A DNA stretch of 64,000 nt from contig NZ_VJXQ01000006.1 in the NCBI RefSeq assembly GCF_007655485.1, positions 89,091 to 153,090 on the forward strand, given 5' to 3'. Every line of letters begins with the position of its first letter. Position 1 is the first letter of the stretch. The notes beneath the pieces are model-generated. The model was not told where the DNA came from. It saw nothing but the letters and a program-made list of their open reading frames with translations, and ran no database searches. Both the position numbers and the translations under genes were made by a program. Of the stretch, positions 1 to 8,651 are shown in pieces. This stretch comes from Halobellus captivus (GTDB lineage Archaea; Halobacteriota; Halobacteria; Halobacteriales; Haloferacaceae).

Positions 1-52
<52 letters not shown>

Positions 53-141
53 GCACCGAGAGCTAACTGGTCGGCAGTGATAAGCGTTTACTCTCGGGTT
101 CCCGCCGCAGTCGGCACATCAACGTCGCAGGAGCGAACGGG

Positions 142-882
142 TCACTCGCGCGCGATCGACTCCGCGGCGAAATACTGTTCGAGGGCTTCGGACGCCAACT
201 CGCCGGGGTCGCGGTTCTCGATCGATGCGCGCCGCCGGAGTTCCCGATACGTGTCGAGCGGGAGCGACAGTTCGATCCGGCCCAGTTCGATCCCGCGGGC
301 TCTGAGGGCCTCGGCCGCGCTGGTCTCGCCGTCGACCTCGCTGGCGATCCGGCGGACCTGCCGAACCGTGAGGTCGGCGTCGACGACGGCCCACGCGAGG
401 TCGAACCGGTCGACACCAGAGACGCGCGCGATGTGCTTTGCCGCGGTCGGCGCGATGTCTCCGCGCGCGACGTGCCGCCGGATCGCCTGCGGGAGGTCGT
501 GCACGCGTGCCCACTTGCGGACGAACGAGACGGAGACGTCGCCGCCAGCGCGCTCGACCGCCTCCTTGTAGGAGCCGACGCCCCTGACGAGCGCCGCGCA
601 CGCGGCCGCGCCGCGAAGCATATACACGTTGTCCGCGGCACCGACGGTGTTCTCCGAGAACGCGCGGACCGTCTCGGCCGCGTCCGCGACGCTCTCGGGG
701 TCGTCGGGATCGAACCCGACTGCGTCCTTCGCTCGCTCGCCCGTGACCGCGGGATCGGCGCGGACGACGGGCTCACCGACGGGTTCTTCGCGGTCTGCGG
801 GGAATCGATTGCCCCGGTTCGGGCGTCGCCTGCCGCCGTCAGTAGTGCGCTGCTCGGCGCGGTCACCGGCCTCCTCGGTCAT
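142..882 (-). CDS. conserved haloarchaeal protein with ParB/KorB-like helix-turn-helix (DUF7119-like)
   Basis: A 246-residue protein when started at the ATG at 882; a GTG four codons upstream is the alternative. The N-terminal 40 residues are charged and disordered. The middle (around FVRKWARVHDLPQAIRRHVA and the following APTAAKHIARVSG) looks like the helix-turn-helix of ParB/KorB-type proteins. The C-terminal part (LSLPLDTYRELRRRASIENR) resembles a ribbon-helix-helix/CopG-like segment. I recognise it as a conserved haloarchaeal family (I believe DUF7119) but know no experimental function; DNA binding is inferred from the two motifs. It lies just downstream of the tRNA-Lys gene on the same strand. 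Confidence 0.8.
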   Translation of the reverse strand: MTEEAGDRAEQRTTDGGRRRPNRGNRFPADREEPVGEPVVRADPAVTGERAKDAVGFDPDDPESVADAAETVRAFSENTVGAADNVYMLRGAAACAALVRGVGSYKEAVERAGGDVSVSFVRKWARVHDLPQAIRRHVARGDIAPTAAKHIARVSGVDRFDLAWAVVDADLTVRQVRRIASEVDGETSAAEALRARGIELGRIELSLPLDTYRELRRRASIENRDPGELASEALEQYFAAESIARE

Positions 883-955
883 CTTCGATTCCACGTAGCG
901 AGGCCGCGAGTAAAAGGCTCTCCCTCGGTCACATCGCTTGGTTGACGAGTATCGC

Positions 956-1108
956 TCACTCCTCGCGGCTGTCCGAGAGATGTTCCCAGATTTCGGTGCA
1001 GCCCGCTCCGTCGGCGAGGTCGTCGAGGTGGCTGTACTCGTCTGTCTCCGCTTCGTCGGTCGGTTCGGCCGGGTCGTCGTCGGGTTCGTGTTCCATCGTA
1101 AGCGTCAT
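956..1108 (-). CDS. small acidic protein, second gene of a coupled pair
   Basis: A 50-residue ORF starting at ATG 1108, with a second ATG at 1096. The protein is strongly acidic (EHEPDDDPAEPTDEAETDEY) and ends in SHLDDLADGAGCTEIWEHLS, a C-terminal pattern that I associate with short haloarchaeal proteins. The start codon overlaps the stop of the upstream 55-residue ORF as ATGA, which argues for translational coupling and for this start instead of the longer open frame reaching 1510. Function unknown. Confidence 0.6.
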   Translation of the reverse strand: MTLTMEHEPDDDPAEPTDEAETDEYSHLDDLADGAGCTEIWEHLSDSREE

Positions 1109-1272
1109 CGCTGCTCCGTCGGTGCGTGGCTGCGGGTGGTCTGCTGGCTGTGCTGCGTCTCGTCTGATCCCTCGTAGAGTTCCGGAGCGGCATCTGCGGG
1201 CGCGTGCTGCCGCTGCTCGACAGCCCGTTCGCTCGTCCGTGAACGGAGACACTGTCGGCGGTGGTCTGTCAT
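1105..1272 (-). CDS. small basic/polar protein, first gene of a coupled pair
   Basis: A 55-residue ORF (MTDHRRQCLRSRTSERAVEQ at its start) rich in Gln, His, Arg and Thr, with no membrane segment. A TATA-like CTTATGC lies about 28 nt upstream of the ATG (1298-1304), fitting a leaderless transcript. Its TGA overlaps the ATG of the next ORF (956-1108) by four bases. I recognise no family. The overlap and promoter position are the only support, so it could still be fortuitous. Confidence 0.45.
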   Translation of the reverse strand: MTDHRRQCLRSRTSERAVEQRQHAPADAAPELYEGSDETQHSQQTTRSHAPTEQR

Positions 1273-1490
1273 CGAGCCACCCTATGCGACCCTCCTGCAT
1301 AAGGGACGCTTCCGGAGTAAATCGAACCACTACTCCCGGATACCGGAACTCCGTTCCGGATTCTATGACGCCGGATTCTGGGAATAATCGACAGACTGCG
1401 GGGGGATCACTCGAATCGGCTGCGTCGCCGACAGCGTCGCGGTTTGTGACCGTCGTCAGCGTTGGGGTGCTTCGGCGCGTAGGACCGAGT

Positions 1491-1823
1491 GTGACGACTC
1501 GACTCCGCATCCTCGACGACGGTGCGTGGCTCTCCGTCGACGACGCGCGACGCGTGAGCGTGAGCGAACTCTGGCGGCTCGACGCGCCGGATTTCTGCGA
1601 ATGCGACCTCGCGGATATGGTCGTCGAGAACTTCCTCGAGACGGGTGTCGACGGCCGAACCGTCCACGTGCGCGTCTACGGACAGTGTATCGTCTGCGGG
1701 ACGAAATCGACGACCGGCTGGGTTCCCGTCGGCCGCGTCGTGGACGGCGAATTCGTCGATATCGACCGCGAGGGCGTGCTCTCACAGGCGACCCGGAAAC
1801 AACCGGAAAAAAACTCCGCTTAA
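1491..1823 (+). CDS. small haloarchaeal protein with two Cys pairs (DUF8134-like)
   Basis: A 110-residue protein started at the GTG at 1491 (VTTRLRILDDGAWLSVDDAR). It has a CxC pair (DFCECDL) and a CxxC pair (GQCIVCGTKS) that could bind one zinc ion. The rest looks like a compact alpha/beta domain with the conserved-looking stretch VVENFLETGVDGRTVHVRVY. The open frame runs upstream to 942 but the residues before 1491 look like non-coding translation. I recall similar haloarchaeal proteins (possibly DUF8134) without a known role. It is codirectional with nirA, 68 nt ahead of it. Confidence 0.72.
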   Translation: MTTRLRILDDGAWLSVDDARRVSVSELWRLDAPDFCECDLADMVVENFLETGVDGRTVHVRVYGQCIVCGTKSTTGWVPVGRVVDGEFVDIDREGVLSQATRKQPEKNSA

Positions 1824-1855
1824 CGGGAGCAGCGGGAAGGGTTGACGGCACGCGT

Positions 1856-1883
1856 CCTTCTTTGAAGGTGGGGGTACTGTACC
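1856..1883 (+). promoter_or_regulatory. two palindromes directly upstream of nirA
   Basis: CCTTC-TTT-GAAGG (1856-1868) and GGTAC-T-GTACC (1873-1883) are both perfect inverted repeats and end 8 nt before the nirA ATG at 1892. No clear TATA element sits at -25 from the ATG, so a leadered transcript or a regulated promoter is possible. They are candidate operators for nitrogen control; no regulator is identified. Confidence 0.35.
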
Positions 1884-1891
1884 TGGTAAGG

Positions 1892-3640
1892 ATGCCAACG
1901 GACGTTGAAAACTGGAAATCGGAGGTCTACGGTAACGAGATACGAGAGCACCTGTTCAGGTTCGCCGAGGAGGGCTTCGACACCATCCCCGACGACGAGC
2001 GGGACGCGTGGTTCGAGCGCTTCAAATGGTGGGGGCTGTACCACCAGCGGAACGGCCAGGAGGGCTACTTCATGATGCGGATCGGGACGCCCAACGGCGT
2101 GCTCGAACCCGGTCAACTGCGGGCTATCGGCGAGATCACCGACGAGTACGCGAGAGGTCCGGGGACGAACCCGATCTTCGGCGACGCCTACGCCGACTAC
2201 TCCACCCGGCAAGCGATTCAGCTCCACTGGATCGAACTCGCTGACGTTCCGGACATCTTCGAGAAGCTCGAAGCGAACGGGCTGTCGACCCAGCAGGCCT
2301 GTGGTGACTCCTGGCGGAACATCGTCGGCAACCCCGTCGCCGGGAAGGACGACAAGGAAGTGATCGACGCGTGGCCGGTCATCCGCGAACTCAACGAGAC
2401 GTTCAAGGGCGACGATGACCACTCGAACCTCCCGCGAAAGTGGAAGGTTTCGGTGACAGGATCGGCGGACGGATCCGGCCAGGGCGACATCAACGACCTC
2501 GCCTTCGAGCCCGCGTACAAGGAGATCGACGGCGAGGAGGTCGTCGGCTTCAACGTTCGCGTCGGCGGCGGCCTCGCCCGAAACGAGCCGCGCTTCGCCC
2601 GCGACATCGACGTGTGGGTCCACCCAGACAACGTCTCCGCGGTCGCGGGCGGGATCTCCGCGCTCTTCCGCGACAACGGCGACCGCGAGGACCGCTACAA
2701 CGCCCGGATCAAGTTCCTCGTCGACGAGTGGGGCGCGGACAAGGTCCGCGAGACGCTGCAGGAGGAGTACGTCGACTTCGAGCTCCACACCGCCGGGCGC
2801 GACGTCCGCAACGAGTACACCTACAACACCGGCGGGGGCGAGCGCAACGACCTCGTCGGCGTCCACAAGCAGAAAGACGGCAACTACTTCGTCGGCCTGA
2901 ACGTCCTCGTCGGGCGGATGGGCGTCGACGACGTCTACGAACTGGCCGACCTCGCCGACGAGTACGGCTCCGGCGAGGTGCGGCTCTCCCAGCGACAGAA
3001 CGTCATCGTCACGGACATTCCGGAGTCCGATCTCGACGACTTCCTCGCAGAGGACCTGCTCGAACACTACTCGCCAGAGCCGTCGCCGTTCATGCGCGGC
3101 TCGATCGCCTGTACCGGGACGGAGTACTGTTCGCTCTCGATCGTCGAGACGAAGAACCGCCAGGTCCGCTTCGCGCGCTGGCTGAAGGAGAACGTCGACC
3201 TTCCCGACGGCGTCGAGGAGTTCCACATCCACCTCTCGGGCTGCACCGCGTCGTGCGCGCAGCCGCAGATCGCCGACGTGAGCCTCCGCGGAATGAAAAC
3301 GAGAAAGAACGGCGAGGCGGTCGAGGCGCTCGACGTCGGCCTCGGCGGCGGACTCGGCGAAGAACCGCAGTTCGCTCGCTGGGTCACCCAGCGCGTGCCC
3401 GTCGACGAGGTTCCCGGCGCGATCGCGAACCTCATCGAGAGCTTCGCCGAGGAGCGCGAGGAGGGCGAGTCCTTCCGCGAGTTCGTCGACCGCCACGACG
3501 ACGAGGAGCTCGACGCGTTCGTCGAGCCCGAAGAGACCGATTACGAGGACCCGATGATGCACAACACGAAGCTGACGTGGTACCCCTACGCCGAGGACGA
3601 CTCGATGGACGCCGCGCCGCCGATTCCCGCCGACGACTGA
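1892..3640 (+). CDS. nirA: assimilatory ferredoxin-dependent nitrite reductase
   Basis: A 582-residue siroheme/[4Fe-4S] enzyme that reduces nitrite to ammonium with six electrons from ferredoxin in the cytoplasm. It shows the duplicated ferrodoxin-like half domain plus catalytic domain of the nitrite/sulfite reductase family. The cluster/siroheme ligands are plain: C407-x5-C413 (CTGTEYC) and C451-x3-C455 (GCTASCAQ). Basic motifs typical of the substrate pocket (RLSQRQNVIV) are present. The ATG at 1892 is preferred because upstream in-frame residues are Arg-rich shadow sequence. No nitrate reductase (nasA) lies in the window; the next gene is a DUF6360 protein. Sulfite reductase is the alternative assignment, but length and motifs favour NirA. 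Confidence 0.93.
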   Translation: MPTDVENWKSEVYGNEIREHLFRFAEEGFDTIPDDERDAWFERFKWWGLYHQRNGQEGYFMMRIGTPNGVLEPGQLRAIGEITDEYARGPGTNPIFGDAYADYSTRQAIQLHWIELADVPDIFEKLEANGLSTQQACGDSWRNIVGNPVAGKDDKEVIDAWPVIRELNETFKGDDDHSNLPRKWKVSVTGSADGSGQGDINDLAFEPAYKEIDGEEVVGFNVRVGGGLARNEPRFARDIDVWVHPDNVSAVAGGISALFRDNGDREDRYNARIKFLVDEWGADKVRETLQEEYVDFELHTAGRDVRNEYTYNTGGGERNDLVGVHKQKDGNYFVGLNVLVGRMGVDDVYELADLADEYGSGEVRLSQRQNVIVTDIPESDLDDFLAEDLLEHYSPEPSPFMRGSIACTGTEYCSLSIVETKNRQVRFARWLKENVDLPDGVEEFHIHLSGCTASCAQPQIADVSLRGMKTRKNGEAVEALDVGLGGGLGEEPQFARWVTQRVPVDEVPGAIANLIESFAEEREEGESFREFVDRHDDEELDAFVEPEETDYEDPMMHNTKLTWYPYAEDDSMDAAPPIPADD

Positions 3641-3723
3641 TCGGCACGAGGGCCGAATCGACGACCGCGCCTTCGCCGCGCCGGAGCGGTAGCGACTTCC
3701 CGTTTGCCCGCCTGAACTCTCGT

Positions 3724-4077
3724 ATGCCCAACCGACTGCTCAGAGTGAACGCCTACACGACGCTCGACCTCGTCGACGCCGCCGCGCGCGGCCACGACTT
3801 CGAGGACGAGGCGGTCGCGGTGTTGAACGTAACCTCTCCACGAAAGAACCCCGATCACGTGAAGCTCCAGTTGGAACTGGACAACGGACAGCTCGAATCG
3901 GTCCCGGCGCACGCCGACGAAGTGACGCTCTCGGCCGAGGAGGCCCGGGCGGTCGCGTCGGCGCTGGAATCCCACGCGGAGAAGGTCGAGGCCGCGGCGG
4001 CGACCGACGAAGACGACTCGGTTGCGACTGATGGAGCGGATCCGACTGCGGCCGACGAAGACGACCCGTCCGAGTGA
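3724..4077 (+). CDS. DUF6360 family protein
   Basis: A 117-residue protein starting MPNRLLRVNAYTTLDLVDAA. An N-terminal domain of about 85 residues contains the conserved-looking stretch VLNVTSPRKNPDHVKLQLEL, and an acidic disordered tail follows. I recognise this as the haloarchaeal family DUF6360. It follows nirA by 83 nt on the same strand. A role linked to nitrate/nitrite assimilation is only a neighbourhood guess. Confidence 0.8.
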   Translation: MPNRLLRVNAYTTLDLVDAAARGHDFEDEAVAVLNVTSPRKNPDHVKLQLELDNGQLESVPAHADEVTLSAEEARAVASALESHAEKVEAAAATDEDDSVATDGADPTAADEDDPSE

Positions 4078-4104
4078 GTCGTAGCGCGTTTTCTGCGTCG
4101 ACGT

Positions 4105-5967
4105 TTACAGCCCCCAAATCGCGGCGATACCGACGGTTCCGACCACCGAGAGGAGCAACTGGAGCGGGCCGCCGACGCGAACGAAGTCCGTGAACTCGTA
4201 GCCGCCGGGGCCGTACACCATCAGGTTCGTCTGATAGCCGATCGGCGTCACGAACGACGTCGCCGAGGCGAACATCGCCGCCAGGAGGAACGAGAACTCG
4301 TTCGCGCCGAGGCGAGCCGCGGCGTCGACGGCGACCGGAATGGTGAGGACGACCGTCGCGACGGGGGTGATGATGCTCGCGAGGACGCCGACCGCCAGAT
4401 AGAGGACGAAGAGCGTACCCAGAAGCGGTAAGACGCCGCCGAGCGCGACGAGCAGGTCAGCCAGAAGGGCGGCTCCGCCGCTCTCGTTCAGCGCGATCCC
4501 GAGCGGGATCACGCCCGCGAGCAAAAACACGACGTTCCAGGCGACGGCGTCGTAGGCGTCAGAGGTGGTGAGACACCCGGTCAGGACCATCGCGACGACG
4601 CCGACGAGGGCGGCGATCACGATTGGGAGCAGGTCGAGCGCCGCGACCCCGACGACCGCGACGAGGATTCCGACTGCCAGTGGGGCCTTCGGTGATACCT
4701 GGTGCCGTTCATCGGGTTCACTCGCTCCGTTCCCGTGGTCGATCGCGCCGAGCCCGTCGAACGCGCGTTCGTCGGTGACGACGAGTTCGCCGGTGTCGTC
4801 GAAGTACCGGAGGGACGCCGGAGTCGTCCGAAGCAAGAGCAAATCGCCGGGCTGTAGCGTCCGTTCTCCGAGCCCCGTGCGGATCAGTTCTCCCCCGCGC
4901 CGGATAGCCAGTACCGTCGTTCGGTGGTATTCGCCGAGTCCCGTCTCGCGAATGGACTTCCCCGCGTATCGGGAGTTGTCCGGAACGATCGCTCTGGCCA
5001 GCGTGCCGTCCGTCGGCGACGATTCGAAGGTGTCCTCGGTGACGGTTTCTCTGAGAAGGTGGCTCACGTCGGCCTCCTCTCGAAACCGATTGACGGCCTG
5101 TAGCGACCCGTGGACGACGAGCACGTCGTCCGGTTCGATCGGCGTATCCGCGTGCGGACCGGCGATGGCGTTTCCATCGCGGCGAAGCTGGAGAATGCGA
5201 ATGTCCGGATGGTCCGCATCGAACGTCTCGATCGAGCGGCCGACGGCCGGAGACTCCGATCGGACGCGGACGAACGCCAGGTGATCGGAGAGATCGAACT
5301 CCGAGACGCGGTCCCCGTCGACGGGGATCCGTGCGGGCGTGAGCCACCGACCGACGGTGAGGAGATACGCGGTTCCGACGAGCAACATCCCGAGACCGAG
5401 ACCGGTGAACTCGAACATCCCGATCCCGTCGCGACCGTCGATTAGCTGTCGGGCGAAGTCGCTGGCGAGGAGGTTCGTCGACGTTCCGACGAGCGTGAGC
5501 GTCCCGCCGAGAATCGCCGCGTAGGAGAGCGGGAGCAGGAGCTTCGAGGGGCTCGTGCCCGCCCGCTTGGCGAGATCCGTGATCATCGGGATGAAGACCG
5601 CGACGACTGGCGTGTTGTTGACGACGCCTGCGATCGGTCCGGTGGTCCCGACGGTCGCGACGAGCGCGCGAAACTCGCTGCCGTCGACGAGCGCCGCGAG
5701 TGCGACACCGAGGCGACGGATGATTCCCGTCTCTTGGACGCCCGCGCTCAGCATATACATCGCGATGATCGTGACGACAGCGGGGTTGGCAAATCCGGAG
5801 ATGCCCGCACGCGGGTCGACCCCCGTCCACGGTTCGAGGACGACCAGCGCGGCGATGATTCCGATTGCCGTGACGTCGCTCGGCACGACGTCCGTAATGA
5901 ACGCGACGAGTGCGAGGAGCACCAGCGCGAAGACGACAACCACGCTGGACACCTCGAAAAGCGGCAT
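4105..5967 (-). CDS. SLC13/DASS-type permease with two central RCK-C (TrkA-C) domains
   Basis: A 620-residue integral membrane protein. The N-terminal half of the transporter (about residues 1-205) carries GVVNNTPVVAVFIPM and the loop GTLTLVGTSTNLL, both typical of the ArsB/NhaD-SLC13 fold. Residues about 205-390 are soluble and contain two RCK-C-like repeats (ending VLVVHGSLQAVNRF and LLLLRTTPASLRYF). The C-terminal half (about 430-620) holds the second hairpin-loop set, including TSFVTPIGYQTNLMVYGPG. Proteins of this layout move sulfate, dicarboxylates or other anions; the substrate cannot be read here. It converges with the DUF6360 gene, and being 2.1 kb from nirA proves nothing about nitrogen. 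Confidence 0.88.
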   Translation of the reverse strand: MPLFEVSSVVVVFALVLLALVAFITDVVPSDVTAIGIIAALVVLEPWTGVDPRAGISGFANPAVVTIIAMYMLSAGVQETGIIRRLGVALAALVDGSEFRALVATVGTTGPIAGVVNNTPVVAVFIPMITDLAKRAGTSPSKLLLPLSYAAILGGTLTLVGTSTNLLASDFARQLIDGRDGIGMFEFTGLGLGMLLVGTAYLLTVGRWLTPARIPVDGDRVSEFDLSDHLAFVRVRSESPAVGRSIETFDADHPDIRILQLRRDGNAIAGPHADTPIEPDDVLVVHGSLQAVNRFREEADVSHLLRETVTEDTFESSPTDGTLARAIVPDNSRYAGKSIRETGLGEYHRTTVLAIRRGGELIRTGLGERTLQPGDLLLLRTTPASLRYFDDTGELVVTDERAFDGLGAIDHGNGASEPDERHQVSPKAPLAVGILVAVVGVAALDLLPIVIAALVGVVAMVLTGCLTTSDAYDAVAWNVVFLLAGVIPLGIALNESGGAALLADLLVALGGVLPLLGTLFVLYLAVGVLASIITPVATVVLTIPVAVDAAARLGANEFSFLLAAMFASATSFVTPIGYQTNLMVYGPGGYEFTDFVRVGGPLQLLLSVVGTVGIAAIWGL

Positions 5968-6141
5968 ACTCCCCTCAAGCGTTACGGCCCGGTATATACG
6001 TTTCGCGAGGCGAAAACCAAGATACGCAACGCACGCTCCCGCGCCGAATCTCGAAACCCTCCTCCCAACGAGTCCCTGCTATCACTCTCGAAGTGACAAT
6101 CGTGGTAAACGCGAACCACGTATATTCGAACGGCGAGCGAA

Positions 6142-6357
6142 ATGACTCAATCCGACGCGACCACATGGATCGTTGGCGGTCTCGTTGCCCCCGTCGTCAG
6201 CGGCTATCTGCTGCACCGGGCCGCGACCGGCGGTGAACGGACCGACCCGGCGATCGACGAACTGCAGAGCGCGTACGCGCGCGGCGATCTCTCCGAGGAG
6301 GGGTATGAGCGTCGTCGTGAGCGACTCGAAGACAGCTCTTCGGGGTCCGACGAGTGA
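6142..6357 (+). CDS. small membrane protein with SHOCT domain
   Basis: A 71-residue protein: one transmembrane segment near the N-terminus (WIVGGLVAPVVSGYLLH), a short linker, then a SHOCT motif (AIDELQSAYARGDLSEEGYE, rough residues 37-57) and a charged tail. SHOCT is a short oligomerisation motif often found at the C-terminus of small membrane proteins. It is divergent from the SLC13-type permease and upstream of an Lrp-type regulator; function unknown. Confidence 0.85.
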   Translation: MTQSDATTWIVGGLVAPVVSGYLLHRAATGGERTDPAIDELQSAYARGDLSEEGYERRRERLEDSSSGSDE

Positions 6358-6484
6358 TCCTCGATATACGATACGTGACACTCTTCGACACCTAACTTCG
6401 AATTCTTCAGATATCCACCTATTCTACCTTCGAACCTGAATCCCCGTGGCAAACGCACTTCTGCTCCGCGCGCCAAGGGCCGCT

Positions 6485-7078
6485 ATGTCCACGCTCGACG
6501 AGACCGACATTCGGATCCTCGAACTGCTAGTCGAAGACGGACGGCGCTCCTACAGCGACATCGCCGAGGCGGTCGATCTCTCGCCTCCGGCCGTCTCAGA
6601 CCGGATCGAGCGGCTGCGGGAGTCGGGCGTTATCCGGCGTTTCACCGTCGACCTCGATCGATCGCAGCTCAGGGCGGGCGTTCCGGTGCTCGTGACGCTC
6701 GAACTCTCCTCACACTCCGTCGAGACCGTCCGTGACGACGTCGTCGCGGCCGACGCTGTCGAGCACGTGTTCGTCACCGCGGAGGGCGACGTGGTCTTTC
6801 ACGCGCGCCTCCGCGCGAACGCGGTTCGCGAACACCTCGACCGACTCATCGACCTCTCCCGCGTCGACGATTACGAGGTGACGATCGTCGGCGATGTCGA
6901 GTGGTCCCCGGCGGTCGGCGGCGCGGAGTTCGCGCTGTCGTGCGCGGAGTGCGGCAACACCGTCACCAGCGAGGGTCGGAGCGAGCGTATCGGCGGGGAG
7001 CGTTATCACTTCTGCTGTCCGTCGTGTCTGTCGCGGTTCCGCGAGCGCTACGAGCAGTTCGAGGCCGACGCCGCCTGA
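6485..7078 (+). CDS. Lrp/AsnC-family regulator with C-terminal TRASH metal-binding domain
   Basis: A 197-residue regulator started at ATG 6485 (MSTLDETDIRILELLVEDGR). Residues 1-60 are the AsnC winged helix-turn-helix and 65-140 a RAM-like ligand domain. The C-terminus is a TRASH domain (CAECGNTV ... YHFCCPSCLSRF) with the Cys arrangement that binds soft metals. In haloarchaea this architecture is known from copper-responsive regulation next to CopA-type ATPases. No copper ATPase or chaperone lies next to it here, so the metal and targets are unassigned. The neighbours are the SHOCT protein and an acyltransferase. Confidence 0.88.
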   Translation: MSTLDETDIRILELLVEDGRRSYSDIAEAVDLSPPAVSDRIERLRESGVIRRFTVDLDRSQLRAGVPVLVTLELSSHSVETVRDDVVAADAVEHVFVTAEGDVVFHARLRANAVREHLDRLIDLSRVDDYEVTIVGDVEWSPAVGGAEFALSCAECGNTVTSEGRSERIGGERYHFCCPSCLSRFRERYEQFEADAA

Positions 7079-7351
7079 ATTTCATCGCGGGCATCTGCTC
7101 CGGGAGCGTCCGCCCGCGAGCAGTTTGTATTCCATGGGTTTCGGGTCGGAAACGGACTGATTCGAACGAGACGATCGAGGGAGAGCGAGATCCGTACTAT
7201 CACTTCTCCGAAGCGCACTCGAAGGGACAGGCGTGCGAATCCCGGACGCTGCGCACCGCCCGCACCGCGGCTTTTTCCATCGATGACCGCGGTCGGCCGA
7301 GAGGTTCGCACAACCGAACGGATTTGCCCGATGGGTCCGAAACAGTCTCCG

Positions 7352-8254
7352 ATGACAAAAGTCAACGTCTCTCTCCCCCCGGAGGCGGAAGCGAACGTCG
7401 AGGCGTTCATCGACGAGGTCGACGACCGACTCTCCTCCTCGGAGGACACCTGCCGCGTCGTGACCGAGACGCTCGTCGACCTCCACGGGGACCGCGAGGC
7501 GTACGACCGCTGGCAGGCTGGCGAGGACGTTTCGGCGGCCGAACGCGTGCGGCTCCAGGGGTACGACCCCTGCAACGCGACGCTCGAATCCGAGTACTAC
7601 GCAGAGAAGGACGAGGAGCGCTTTCCCCGCTCGAAGTATCTCCAGTGGCTTTGGCGACAGTTCGACGCCACGCCGATGGCCGACAACGTCGCGTTCGCGC
7701 TCCGATTCCGCGCGATGCTCGCGACGCACCTGTTCGACTCCTGCGGGGACAACTGCCGGTTTTTCAAGGGGATCACGTTCACCTACGGGCACAACATCTC
7801 CGTCGGCGACAATGTCGTGATCCACGACGACCTTCACCTCGACGACCGCGGCAGGCTCACGATCGGCGACCGGGCGTCGATCTCCGACAACGTGCACCTC
7901 TACAGCCACGACCACGACGTCGTCGATCAGACCGACGTTGAAAACTTCCACACGACCGTCGGCGACGACGCCCGCGTCACCTACGACGCGATGGTCCGCG
8001 CCGGGTGCCGGATCGGCGAGAACGCCGTCGTCGGCGCGCGATCGGTCGTACAGGGCGACGTCCCCGATCACCACATCGCAGCGGGCATCCCGGCGAAGAG
8101 CGTGAAGGTCAAGCCCGGCTGGGAAGATGTCGCCGATCCGATCGACGACAAACTCACGAACCGGCAGGCCGAACGGCGGATCGACTACGATCTCCCCGAC
8201 GACCTCGACGCGTTCGACGAGTTCGAGCGCGACCGAACGCCACCCGCGGAGTGA
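7352..8254 (+). CDS. left-handed beta-helix acyltransferase (maltose/galactoside acetyltransferase-like)
   Basis: A 300-residue protein if started at ATG 7352 (MTKVNVSLPPEAEANVEAFI); ATGs at 7331 and 7283 are in frame but precede the recognisable domain. The N-terminal 40 residues look CopG-like, and the segment from about residue 65 matches the Mac domain (WQAGEDVSAAERVRLQGYDP, PRSKYLQWLWRQFD). Residues 130-245 are hexapeptide repeats (GDNVVIHDDLHLD, GDRASISDNVHLYSHDH, GENAVVGARSVV) with the active-site His in YSHDHDV. It probably transfers an acetyl group from acetyl-CoA to a sugar hydroxyl. The substrate is not evident. Confidence 0.85.
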   Translation: MTKVNVSLPPEAEANVEAFIDEVDDRLSSSEDTCRVVTETLVDLHGDREAYDRWQAGEDVSAAERVRLQGYDPCNATLESEYYAEKDEERFPRSKYLQWLWRQFDATPMADNVAFALRFRAMLATHLFDSCGDNCRFFKGITFTYGHNISVGDNVVIHDDLHLDDRGRLTIGDRASISDNVHLYSHDHDVVDQTDVENFHTTVGDDARVTYDAMVRAGCRIGENAVVGARSVVQGDVPDHHIAAGIPAKSVKVKPGWEDVADPIDDKLTNRQAERRIDYDLPDDLDAFDEFERDRTPPAE

Positions 8255-8284
8255 AGCCGGAGCGCTCGCTCGCAACCTGTTACG

Positions 8285-8491
8285 CTACCGTGCGTTTCGC
8301 ATTACGAGCAGCGACATCGGCAGACTGGCGGCGACGAGGCCGTAGACGCCACCGATCAGCGGGTCGACGCCGAACGACGGGCCCAGGAGGTACCCGGAGA
8401 GGAAACCGATCGGATCGAGCACCACTGCGAGAATGATAATCTGCTGTTCGAAGGGCTTCGCGTCGAACCATCGGGAGAGTCCGGGGAACAT
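8285..8491 (-). CDS. small haloarchaeal membrane protein
   Basis: A 68-residue protein with two hydrophobic segments (IIILAVVLDPIGFLSGYLLG and the segment GGVYGLVAASLPMSLLVM) after a short polar start, MFPGLSRWFDAKPFEQQ. No conserved catalytic motif is visible. It converges with the acyltransferase gene 30 nt away. Similar two-helix proteins are common in haloarchaea; function unknown. Confidence 0.6.
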   Translation of the reverse strand: MFPGLSRWFDAKPFEQQIIILAVVLDPIGFLSGYLLGPSFGVDPLIGGVYGLVAASLPMSLLVMRNAR

Positions 8492-8580
8492 TCGAGGGAC
8501 AGTGCGTCGATTGCGACGTCACTGACAAAGGTGTTTCCTCGCTCCGCTCGGAAAAAGCGTTACGTCCGTTCCTCGCGGAA

Positions 8581-8651
8581 TGCGCCAGCCGGGAATTGAA
8601 CCCGGGCTAGTGGCTTGGGAAGCCACTGTCCTACCACTGGACCACTGGCGC
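8581..8651 (-). tRNA. tRNA-Gly (anticodon CCC)
   Basis: A complete 71-nt cloverleaf on the minus strand: acceptor GCGCCAG pairing with CTGGCGC plus discriminator A, an anticodon stem GTGGC/GCCAC around loop TTCCCAA, and a T-arm GGGTTCAATTCCC. The CCA end is not encoded. No intron is visible. Confidence 0.96.

Noticed and set aside
942-1823. 293-codon plus-strand ORF as one protein
   Set aside because: Only the part after 1491 has coding character; the first part lies opposite the small coupled ORFs and reads as low-complexity Arg/Ser.
1820-3562. 580-codon open frame antisense to nirA
   Set aside because: Open only because of GC-rich third positions; its translation is Val/Leu/Asp/Arg shadow sequence and nirA is unambiguous on the other strand.
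7082-8275. 397-codon open frame antisense to the acyltransferase
   Set aside because: Shadow frame; its C-terminus (SGIRTPVPSSALRRSDS) looked tRNA-antisense-like, but no cloverleaf could be folded in 7160-7270.
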